DNA from: Tetraselmis striata
Taxonomy: Eukaryota; Chlorophyta; Chlorodendrophyceae; Chlorodendrales; Chlorodendraceae
NCBI GenBank assembly: GCA_006384855.1
Contig: VCJN01000028.1
Location: 82,527 to 146,526, forward strand
Reading direction: 5' to 3'
Length of the DNA: 64,000 bases
The notes below the pieces were generated by a model that saw nothing but the letters and a program-made list of their open reading frames with translations, did not search any database and was not told the origin of the DNA. This document shows positions 10,205 to 20,774 of the stretch, one piece after another (the stretch's first letter is position 1; each line of letters opens with the position of its first letter). Made by a program: the position numbers and the translations under genes.

Positions 10205-12300
10205 CGCCCCCATGATAGGACTGGCAGTGAAACTAATCCTTGCAGCGTCTCTACGACGGTCGTTTAGGCAGCAATCCAGTTACGGAAAGCCTTGAGTAAG
10301 CGACGCTCCGTTATATTCATCAAGGAAATTGCCGAAGCATTCTGCAAGACTAATTAGAGGCCAGTGACGGAATTTCCAGCAATGTTGGATCACCGTCTAA
10401 AACATGGCCATGAAAATACCCGGCCCTGACCACGAAAGGTCCGCCCTACCCGTTTGGGCGTCGGCCCATTCGAGTAATGAGAGTTGGGGCAAGCCCCAGC
10501 CCCCGGAGCAAAACATTTCGGGAGTGCGATATACATGTGCAACAACAAAGGCAATGTGAGGGAGAGCCCGACGCCATAGCGCTGGAAACTTTTCCCATTC
10601 CCAGTAAAATCCAGGGCGCCGTGAAGTGAGGAGAGACCCCGCCCAATAAAGGCAGTTGAGTTCTTAGGTGTTGACGCAATAACCTGATTACTAATAAAAT
10701 CCTTGAACTCCGGAACTGACAACTCAAAATTATGACGGTGATTACCCCCCCCCCCTCCCCCCCGCCCCCACGGGCACTTCACCAACATATGTTCGATAGT
10801 CTCAAATTCACCTCCGCCACATGCAGGGCAGTGTTCAAGGAACCGCTCAGGCATGGCATGAATCCGAGCCAATCGGCGGGCAGTGGGAAATCCTCGGGTG
10901 CGTAATTGTATCTTAATGTGCAGCCCGGCCACAACTCCCGCGGGGACACCCACACCGTACTGTGGCAACGGATTTAACGCATAAGACGCATGGACATATA
11001 TACCCCAGGTTTTAGTGCGTGTTAACGAGGCCGACGATTCGTAACGCACCCACACTGATCCCTTTACTAGTTTAGCGGCATCGCGCGCGGCTAGTGACCT
11101 CCACGCAAGTGGAAGGTGCGCCCCCTCAGCTAGCCCTACGTTCGCCCTAGCTAGTCGATATATCCACCGCATAGTCCCCGACTTCCACGTGTTAGGGCGC
11201 GCCCGACTTGGCTGATCTACTAAATGAGTTATACATGTATTGAAGTCGGATGCTTTGAGGAACGCCCGAGCCCGTGCCGCAGCGGCCGTAGCCTCTATAT
11301 ATGGGCGCAATATCCAATTCCCGCCTCATCGGTGCAGTGGCCACCCCAGGGGAGTTTTTTACCCATCCCAATGACGGCACCGCAAAGCACTGATTGAGTA
11401 GTACGGTTTGTAGTTTCTTTGCGCCGCTAGTTCTATTCATGCCCCATACTTCACACCCGTAATTTAAAACCGGTTGTACACCCGCTTTAAAGTAGACAGG
11501 CACGCGCACATTATAATACGAATTATGTCCCGTCCACCGACTAATACCGAATCGAGCGCGCGCCTCAATATGGCGCGTTTACCCTTCTTAACCCGGTCGT
11601 GTACTATGTGTTGCATACCTAAATCCAACTTAATGACCGTACCCAAATATCTATATTCATTTACAACCGGTACCCGTTCCCCCCCAAGCTGCCATCGGGC
11701 AGCTTGTTCGCGTAACGCGGTCTCGTCGGAATATCGGCCTAATGCCATCACCCCACACTTACGCACCCCAAACCCCCATAAAATGGTCTTCCGCCCATTG
11801 CGAGAAGTGGGCGAACAGCAGCATAGCATGCAGGTTATCGAACGAGTCTGTGATACCAATAGCGTCGTCCGCGTATGTATAACTGACATGGCACCCCTAG
11901 TGGTTGCCTTGCCGCGAATGTGTCGGTGCACCCTCGTACATCACACCCTAGATGTTCCACCCCATCGAATATATCGTTAATTAATATGTTAAGTAGGATG
12001 GGGGAAGCGGGCGGGGCATCCCTGTCGGAGGCCACGCTCTATGGGTATGGGGTCTGATAGTGTTCCCGGGGCCACCTTGTCTTGACCCGTAAAACACTAT
12101 CCATGTATAAAGTTTTAATGAAGGTAAGCATATGAACCGTGACTCCTATGGCTTGCAAGCAATTGTAGTTTTAGGAATAAAACCTCGTGAGGTACGGTGT
12201 CATATGCCTTCCTAAAGTCAACAAAACCCGCGTACGTGGGTAGACTTGCCGCTTGGCGAAGGAGAATATTTCGGTGGAGAAGCACATGGTACGCGACGAG
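10205..12300 (-). mobile_element. Decayed LINE (non-LTR retrotransposon), copy A with reverse transcriptase
   Basis: Read on the minus strand, the 5' part carries reverse transcriptase motifs in broken frames: FVDFRKAYDTVPHE (around 12200-12240), GLRQGCPA, then SPILLNILINDIFDG (near 11990). The RT thumb-like YRYLGTVIKLDLGM follows (11600-11660). A zinc-binding tail of the zf-RVT type comes next (CPACGGGEFETIEHMLVKCP, near 10770-10830), interrupted by a C/G run. Several frameshifts and stops make it inactive, and I see no endonuclease domain. The 3' end (10205-10440) is shared with copies B and C, which defines the element's tail. The orientation and 5' loss of all copies fit target-primed reverse transcription. 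Confidence 0.85.
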
Positions 12301-13999
12301 GAGTACGGATGACGTGGACCCTAATCCTTAAATCACCGTAATTCTTACCCGTATTTTTTCCGCGAATCCCCTCCAGTATTAAGCAGCAACTGATTAATTG
12401 ATAGATGTAATCCTTATATTATATCGCCACGCCGCGCAACGTGATGACCCAGGCGATTTGAAATTTGAAATTTCGTACAACTTTGTCATGCTCAGTCTTC
12501 CATCTTGAACATGCCGCCAGTTGTCCTACGGCCGGGCCTCAGGAACCCGCATAATAGGGTCCACGACCAATTTGGGTCCATAGCGTGAGGCCCTCTAGAT
12601 GGCTAGACGCTAGGTCCCTTATCCCCCCGTCTAATCAATGGTACTACTATAGCTGTATTGCTAATCTACCATCAATGCCCCCCCCCCTCCCCCACCCACC
12701 CACCCAATGTTGCAATAGGAGACATATAACAAACGGTTTTGTCAGCCGTTGTCTAGCTCGGATTGGCTTAGCATGGCGAAATTGTCTGGTGGCTCGTTGC
12801 CTCATCTAGTCTTGCCGCGAGGCCAGGGCGGTTGTCCGACCTGACGGCCGTCCCCAAACGCCGTCCTCTCGGTCGCCGCGCGAGAGGCGGGAGCTGCTGC
12901 CTCTGCAACCATCTTTTCAGATGCTCTCCGCCTCTCGTTGGCTGCCGGCCCAGTAGAGAGCTCCATCTGGCAGGTGTAGAGCTCAGCATAGTGGTGGAAC
13001 ATATGTTCCTGCACCTCTGCCACCTGCGACATCAGCTGAGTCATGAGATGCCCGCCTTATGGTTCGTAGCCTTGCCAAGCGTCGGATTGACCGATTGCTC
13101 TCTGCGAGCCGGCATGGTCATCCATTGACATTGAAGCCAAACCAGTGACGGACTAGGTTCGGACAGTGGTGAGCACCACTCGTCGCGACAGTGCATACGG
13201 CGGGTTGAGAAAGGCTGGGTATGGAGACCCACCACCTCCCGGCTCTGAAGCCTAAGAGATGGCTCTGAGCTCTCCCTTTTCCGAGTCCTCCACTCAGGTG
13301 TGGGGTACTGCACGGATACTAGGGGTTGACCCAACTGTCAAAGATGTTATCCGACTGACTTGCACTCCCGCCGAGGGCACGGCTCTCGCCCGCAACGCTC
13401 CGGTATTTGTGTTATTGTGCACCGCTCGCGAGTGACGCTCTGTAACGCTTCGAAACCTGTGCCCCGCCGCTCCGGTACCTGTGTGATGATGACAGCCACG
13501 TGCAGCTAGCCCAGGATGTAAACACTGACGAGACGACGCGGACGGAGATTCGGTGGTGACTCAAGTGGTTGAGTCGGGGGGGGGGGGGGGGGGGGGGGGC
13601 TTGCAACGAATTAGTCGCGCCTCAAAGCCGAGTGGTTTGCCGAGTCGCGTTCAACCGCAGGCGCGCTACGCGCAGAAAAAACGCTGACTTGTCACCGTGT
13701 CCTAAGTGATCGAGGACTGCCTCCCCCTCGCTGTGACGTGAGGGCGACCATGACATGTAGAGCGCGGAATTTGACGTCGGCTCTTGTGTGTGCGTGAGTG
13801 CAGAGGAGGGTGAGGCGATGAGTTGCTCGAAATAAATAAGTGATTGCGAGCACTGAGGCTCTCCGCGATATGCGTGTCCCCGGTTCCGAGCTCCCCTATT
13901 GCGTGCTCTCACCTCCGAGCTCAAAGCTCAGGCGCGCGCAGCGCTCTAATGAGGCTCACATGCGCGATGAGAGCATATCCGGAATAGCTACTATATCCA
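12301..13999. other. Repeat-derived stretch, no intact gene
   Basis: At 12632-12680 a sequence beginning ctaatcaatggt and ending ctaccatca recurs at 14003-14050, just before the first recombinase element. A minus-strand frame at 12802-13044 is coiled-coil-like and Gag-like (HMFHHYAELYTCQMELS) but short. A run of 24 G lies at 13576-13599. No host gene seen. Confidence 0.4.
13576..13599. repeat. Homopolymer run (24 G)
   Basis: One of many long G/C runs in the window. It lies in repeat DNA upstream of the first recombinase element. Confidence 0.9.
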
Positions 14000-16900
14000 A
14001 GCGATCTAATCAATGGTCCTACTATAGCTGCATTGCTAATCTGCCATCAGCAACCCGACCCGACGCCCCTTGCGCACCCCCACCCGCGGCCAATTTCATC
14101 GACACCGAGCTGTGGGGGGCCACATCCCCCCACCCGGACAGGAGCTACCCCCTAAGCACCTCCAAGAGCCGCAGGTGTACGCGCTCACCGGCGATGACGA
14201 CACGCCGAACCGGCATCTAGCCGCCCGGAAGCATGCCGCCACGCTCGACGAATACCGCTTCTTTGCGTGCCTTGCAATTTACGCCTCTTGCGCTAACACG
14301 GCACGGGATTCAGCTATGGCGGCGCTCCAAGCGCCACGGCGGCCGCGCCCGCAACCTTGGGTGAGAACCGTCGCACCTACGCCGCGATCGAGGAGGCCTC
14401 CCGTGTCCGGGTATCCTACATCCGACACACCAAGGGCGGAGGGGATCGAGACGTCGGAAACGGACCGATCTTCGCAAACCTCGCCTACGACCGCTTCCTC
14501 AAGCCCAACTGCCCAAGGCCCCCGCCGTCGCCTCCTGCGACAACGACACGCTACACCAAGCTTTCATCGACAAGAAGCTCGAGGTCTCTCTCATGGCGAG
14601 CGCCAAGGCCGCAGCCGGAGCAGCTTTCGCCAAGGTCACGCCCGACAAGCTCGACCCCAAACTCATACCCAACACCCCACGAAGCCCAAGAAGCCCTCGA
14701 TGACCGCGCCGGTGCAATGATGGTGTAATCCGCCGCCAAGACTCTTGCGACCCCGCTACTCTCTGCATGCGGCACAACGTGCGTTGGTGGGCGTCCGAGT
14801 GGGCCGGCATCGGTGCGAGCGAGCATATTTTGGGATGAATCCACCATGGAGTCCGTATCCCCTTCATCAACTACAAACGACCCCCGCCCTTCAACCATGG
14901 CGTCTCGATGCAAGACGCGTCGCCGGACCAACTAAGCTTCATGGCCGGCGAGCTACCACGTTTCCTAAAGGCCGGCGCGGTAGTGGGCGCTCACGACGGT
15001 GGGTCTCGCGGTTCTTCCTCGTTCCTAAGCCCGGCACCAACAAGTGGCGCCTTATCATCGACTTACGTCACCTCAACCGCTAATGCAACAAGCGCAAGTT
15101 GATCCACGAGACACTCAAGCATATCTAGAATCTAACCCGCGAGGGCGAATTGATGGTATCCTTCGACCTAGCGGATGGCTACTGCACCCTCGGCATCAAC
15201 GAGGAGGACCGAGGCTTCTTCAGCACGGTGGACTCCCACGGCACGCTTTACTAGCTCGCGGGCGTGCCCATGGATTGGCGCTGAAACAACTACTATTTCT
15301 GCAACTTCACCGATTTTTCCGTCCGACACTTACGCGCGCCAGCGGAGCTGCCCGCACCGTCCGACCCCAATGGTCCCTCACCGGCGCGCCCTACTCTGTC
15401 CAAGCGGCCCACACGCCGCTACCTCCGCAATGCGCGCTGGAAGGGGGCGCGGTTGCTGCCCTACATGGACGACTCCTATTCTTCGCGGAGTCGGAGCGAG
15501 AGGCGCTCGCGCTATGCGGCCGCGTGGCGGCGCTGCTCGTTCAACTGGGCATGAGCCAGAGCAAGGAGAAGGGCAGCTGATAGCCGGTCCGCCATGTGTG
15601 CGAACATGTGGGCCGCCCTCACGATCGACACAGTCCGCGGCGAGCTACTCCGCGCACCAGCTGCGCAGTTGGCGGTGCTCTCCCGACTGGCATCGGGCAT
15701 GCCAAAGCGAGCCGCGGCCGACCGCCGATGGCTACCCGCCCACCAGCGCTCGGCACTCTAGCTGGCAAGGCGCGCAATACCTCTACCTCGCGATCCCCGC
15801 TGCTCAACTCTACTTGCGCGAGCTGCACTCCGTGCTGGCTACCCGGGAGGGCTGGGGTGGGCGGGTGAAGATGACTTGCCCATTGCGGTGCGACCTTCGC
15901 GGGTGGGTCGACGTCCCGACGGCCAAGAACGGCCGCTCGGTCTTCTTGCCTGCGGGCCACGCGTGGAGTCCGCGTACCCGCATTGCGACATCAGTGGTTA
16001 TGGCTTGGGCGCAGTGATGCTCAGCAACCACAACGATGCGCGGGGGTTTTGGCAACAACCGGATGTGCAAAAGCACAACACCTTGAACTAGTTGAAGGCG
16101 GCTCGCCTCGCCGTCCTCTCCTTCTTGCCGCTCCTTCGCGGCCACCAAGTTCTCCTGCACGAGAACAAACATGTTGTAGTGGCAGTCCTCAGCCACTACA
16201 CCTCCCGCTCGCCCGCCATGATGGACGACCTGGGCAAGCTCTATGAGGTGTTGGACAACAATGACATCGGCATATATGCGCGTTGTATTCGGTCCGTTGC
16301 GAACGTTTAGGCCAATCGACTTTCCCGAGAGACGGACAGGGACGACTAGCGACTCAACCCCAGGGTTTTCGCTTACATGGAGGGCCTATGGGGGCAGCAC
16401 ACGGTGGACCGCTTTGCCACGATCTCCAACTCTCAGCTCCCACGTTTCGACGCGCGGTGGCGGGATCCGCGGTGTGAAGCGGTGGACAGTCTGCACTTAC
16501 CGGATGCGGACTGGCGGCGAGAAGCGGACTATTGGTGCAACTTGCCGTTAAGCATGCATGCTGCCCGACCTCATACGCATACTGTGTTAGAGCGGGGTGG
16601 CAGCGACCGTTGTCGCCCCGCATGGGCCGGCGGGCAAATATTGGTACCGACTAATGTTCGAGCTTGCAAACGAGGTAATCGTATACCCGTCCGAGCGGGG
16701 TCTTTTCTTGCCCGGCAAGCCCGGGGCGTACGAGGCCTTACAGCCGCCACGCGCGAGCGTGGCGACATTCTGGGTATCTTACCGTCATGGTTGTACCGGG
16801 TCCGATTAGTGCTTAATCTCGCCACGTCAGCCATGGCCAACCCCATGCGCGCAACATCCGTGCAGAGCGCGCGAGTGACTACTCGTGCGTCGCCCGCCCG

Positions 16901-18230
16901 GTCCCGCGGCGGGTACAACTGTCCTGCGAGTACCAAGGGTGGCGAGCGGCGCGCACGGGCGGTGCAATATCGGTTGTTGGAGCCCGCGGAACGCGCCCCG
17001 TGGGCGAAGTGTATGTCCGCGCCCGTGCGCGCCCTTGTGCTGGGCACTCACGACCTTGGCACGCAAGTACTTTACCTACTCGTTGGCTTCTTAGAGCCTA
17101 ATTACAAAGACTTAATACGACATCCACGGCGCCGGTGTCCGGCGGTATCTCGAGTTTTGCGACGAGCATGGACTCGAGCCCCTCCGGGCCACCACGGTCG
17201 ACATGCTACGCTACGTCGCGTGGATCGGCCGATCGGGCACCATTGTTGTGGGCAATCTACATCAGTAAATGTCGGCGATCAACAAGTTCTTCAACGGTTC
17301 TCTGGTTGAACCGGTCGCGCTGGGCCCCTTACTATCGGAGGCAACGGCGTGGGCTGGGCATGCATCAATAGCCGATCGAGGAGCCGGAGCTGCGAGTCCC
17401 AATGCCCGCGCCGATTATGCGAGACCTCATGGAGTGCGCGGTCAATCTTCATCCGACGATGGTGTGGCATCCCGCGCACACTGTGAAGCTGTACCACCGT
17501 TTCCGCGGATTACTGCAAGTGTGCACAAATTACGTGTATTTCTGCCGGGCGGAGACCGGCATCTAGTGCAAGTCTGATGACCTAACCATGCCTGACCGCG
17601 CTGATTTAAACATTATCCTATTCGTACGCAAGAGCAAGGGCGACCAACGTACGGGGATGGCCGCCAAGCCATTTTTACAGCTCACGATCGAGTATCATCC
17701 GGAGTTGTCGGATCTGCTTGAGTACGCATGACGCCTTCCATGTCGCGCTGAAGCACATCGAGAAGAAACTGTGCTACGTAGTGCATCCACTTGCGGTCGA
17801 AATACAACCGTGACTTCTTTCACATCGGCGTACCGGAGAAGTTTTGGGCGATCTCACCGGCTAAGCCGGCGCACACATGGACATTTGGTGCGTTGTGCCG
17901 GTGGTTATACCAGTTGCGTACGCGAGCATCGGCGCGAGCCCGGAGCCACTTTCCAAGTGGACATCGCACAGCCTGCGGAGCGGCGTTGCATCAGCGGCAT
18001 CTTGCATCGGCGCCCCCCTCATTACGACACGCTTGATGGGCAATTGGTCGAATAATAGTGAGGTAGTCCCGAGCAGGTACATCGATCCCACCATGATGCC
18101 CACACCCGCGGTGTGGTACTTCTTTTTTTGGATGGTCTATGTCCGCCCACCCGCCTGAGGCTGTGCCGGCTTTGCAGCCGTATTTCCCTGGCAAAATATA
18201 TGATGAATCCGTCGGTAAATGCTTATATAT
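14000..18230 (+). mobile_element. Decayed tyrosine-recombinase retrotransposon (DIRS/Ngaro-type) with Gag-like, RT, RNase H and recombinase regions
   Basis: The plus strand shows, in order and across many frameshifts: a Gag-like region (14100-14720); RT pieces such as FLVPKPGTNKWRLIIDLRHL (15025-15080) and SFDLADGYCTLGINEEDRGF (15150-15220); RNase H-like CDISGYGLGAVML (about 15985) and the HTVDRFATISNSQLPRFDA block (about 16400); a recombinase N-terminal SAM-like domain (YLEFCDEHGLEPLRATTVDM, about 17140); and its C-terminal catalytic part. The catalytic box HSLRSG is at 17967-17984, followed by MGNWSNNSEVV and the nucleophile context RYIDPT (Tyr codon 18078-18080). Such elements integrate through a tyrosine recombinase instead of a DDE integrase. 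Stops and frameshifts show this copy is dead. The outer ends are not precisely defined. Confidence 0.85.
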
Positions 18231-18628
18231 TGAAATTATTGGGGTTTGGCAGCCCTAGTATTGTTGAGGTCATGGGGTATTACCGACGTTACATGACGAC
18301 GCACCACGTGCTGCACCGACTGCTATTTCCATATAGCGGCCCCCTCCGGCTAGACAGCCACCTTCGCCTGCCTTTGCGCTCGCCATCTGAGGCTCGCGCA
18401 GCCCACCCGCCCGCCCTGTTTTGCGCTGATTAGCTAGCACCCATCACTTGGGCGCTTTTGTGCCCTTTAGCCAAATATGTAAGCAAGCTGTAATCTTTGG
18501 CAGAACCTGACGCATCCGTCGCGGTAAATAGTCGCCATACATACAGGGTACCGGTACCAGTACTTACCGACTGTATATGTACCCGCCCGGCGGGTACAGG
18601 CATTTAGTGGCGCATGCGGCACGATCTG
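18231..18628. other. Non-coding stretch between repeats
   Basis: No gene recognised. It contains a ggtaccggtaccagtac cluster near 18548. Confidence 0.35.
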
Positions 18629-19190
18629 CCGGGGATTCAAGTGATTCACAGGTGGAACTAACACGTACGCGGGGGGGGGGGGGGGGGGGGGGGTAACGCC
18701 AGATCTTGTGCAGGTCGGTGACGCGGGTCGTACCGAGGTACGAGAACACGATTTTATTTCGAGAAGCCCTCGCGAGTAGGCCGCCCCCGCGTCCGAGTTG
18801 CCCACCACCTCGAGGTTTTATTATTATGGTTTTTAACCCTGAAAACGAAAACCTTAACGATCCCACCCGTAGGCGGATCTCGGAGAATAAGCCCACGCAA
18901 GGCCGAGGTCGCACATGAATTATTTTTAATCAGCCCCCCGTACGTACTAGCTGCTGCCCGGCGACGCCTGCAAGCTCCACCGGGACTACGAGTATTAGGG
19001 TTGAACAACCCCCCGCGCTGCTCCTCGGTCGTCGCATGATCCGAGGATCACCCGCTCCGCCCTCCGCCGCACCCAGGCACGGTTCTTAGGGGTTACCAGC
19101 GCCCACGTGGAGGTGGGGGTGGTGGCGCCAGGCCTGCCGCACCTAGGATCCCGTGCTCCTGGTGGGGCGCAACCCGGCCGCGGGCGCTTG
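18629..19190. repeat. Two-copy 500-bp dispersed repeat, copy 2
   Basis: Same orientation as 9488-9995. It differs by a 23-base G run at 18671-18693 and by an insertion of about 55 bp around 18800-18860 (cctcgaggttttattattat and onward). Its right end lies about 200 bp from the USP39 5' duplicate. Confidence 0.8.
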
Positions 19191-19387
19191 GGGCGAACCT
19201 GAGTGGCTCTACCGCCACCCTAGGACCATACCCGGGGATGCACCCATCCTCTTGTTTCTCGTGTTTTGACCGGTGCGGTCGATGGGATGGCAGTGTTAAA
19301 GGCTTTCCCAGAAACCTCCGGTCAACGGCTACTCGGCGAATACCGACCCGCCCCGTCGCCCCGATCCCGCCCAATGACCCGCCCCAA

Positions 19388-20142
19388 GCGGTCCACCACC
19401 TCGTACATATCGGGCAGGCAATACACCTCCAAAGGCAAGGGGAAGGGGTGTCAGGCACATTCAGTCACCAAATGCCCACAACAGCGCAGTGCATCGTTGG
19501 TTCTGTGGGTGGGTGGGGCATTGGGAGGAGGACGAGAGGGAGCGGGGGTGATGTCGATCATCTTGCCGTCGTCGAGCTTCATGAAGATGTGATGCATGGC
19601 TTCCAAGGCATGCGTGGCGGCATATCATGCGTCTTGGATCCGCGCTCCTGAAGGAAGGCATGAGCAGGGCGGCGGCTCGGTTAGGGCTCGCTTGAGGTTA
19701 TGGTTTCGCAGGAGCGTTTGGCATGTCCCAGCCGGGCTGGCCTTCTTGGACATGCACGTAGCGATGCCGATGTTTCCCACCGCTACTGCAATGGTGTCAC
19801 CTCACATCAATTTCATGCTGCGTGCATGTGCTGACTGACGACAAGGGCATGATTTGAAAAGGGGGGGGGGGCGTTCGTGGCGCGCACGCACCTAGAAGTA
19901 CTTGCCGCATACAAGGCATCATGCGTAAACGTTGACGGGGCCTTGGCTGACGGAGCAGCACTTTTTGAAGTCGAAGTCCATGTTCTGACACGAGATGGTG
20001 TCCAGGTAGGGGCAGTCTGCGCCCTTATACGCACCGCCGGCCCGCCGCAGAGCCGCACCACCGGGCGCTCCTCCTCCTCCTCCCCATCATCCGCCTCGGC
20101 CGCCGCCGCGCAGTTGGGGCCACCCCCTTCGGTGCTGGCCAT
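19388..20142 (-). pseudogene. Partial genomic duplicate of the USP39 5' end (exons 1-3 with introns)
   Basis: Aligns with 37860-38620 in the same orientation and includes introns 1 and 2, so it is a DNA-level duplication and not a processed copy. The parts matching exon 3 (ggtccaccacctcgtacata), exon 2 (ttcatgaagatgtgatgc) and exon 1 (gatggtgtccaggtaggggc) are all visible. Exon 1 has lost the original start region (the match ends at about 20142) and carries small indels, for example near 20020 (ccttatacgcacc against ccttacgcacc) that shift the frame. The rest of the gene is absent. It is a pseudogene unless read as something else. Confidence 0.85.
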
Positions 20143-20774
20143 GACGTGCACCTAACCCATCTACGGGAGTAGTTAGGGCTACGTGTAGCGTCAATGGGCC
20201 GGGCGGGCCTACACTTACGTGCGCGAGTGATGGGTTATATTACATGATGGGTAGCATTTGTGCGAATGGGGTAGTGAGGGATGGCCGAGAGGGGGACGCG
20301 CGGACGCTAGGGGATGCATGCTCATGGCGTCCCATCTGGCGGACAAAGGCTCCACGGCCTGCTTAGACCCATACATGCTTGGGGCACCATTATTCTGTTT
20401 TTCGAGTTTCGCCCCCTTGACTCGACGAGACGTCTTTGCATGAGGCCATCCCGCCGAGGTGGTATGAGATGGTGGATCGTGATGGAGCTGCTTGGCAGCC
20501 CACCAACATCCGCCAGATGTCTCGCCGACCGGGAGGCGGTCGACGCTGGTCCAGAGGGCACCGTGCGCCGGCTCTTCGCGCCGACAAACAATGTCCTACA
20601 CGGACAACCGTTCGACTGATTCGAGGGGGACGCTCTTCACGCCTCGCGACACAAGAACCCCCCATGCCGCCGGCCTGTGGCTCGCCGGTAAAGAAGGCCG
20701 GCATTTCCGGGCAGGAGCGATTCACGAGCCGGTGGGACCTGCGGTTTCAACGCGCTACTCCGCGCCACACGTGA
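20143..20774. other. Non-coding stretch
   Basis: Open frames exist on both strands, but none shows a recognisable domain. The stretch leads directly into the 67-bp minisatellite. Confidence 0.3.
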
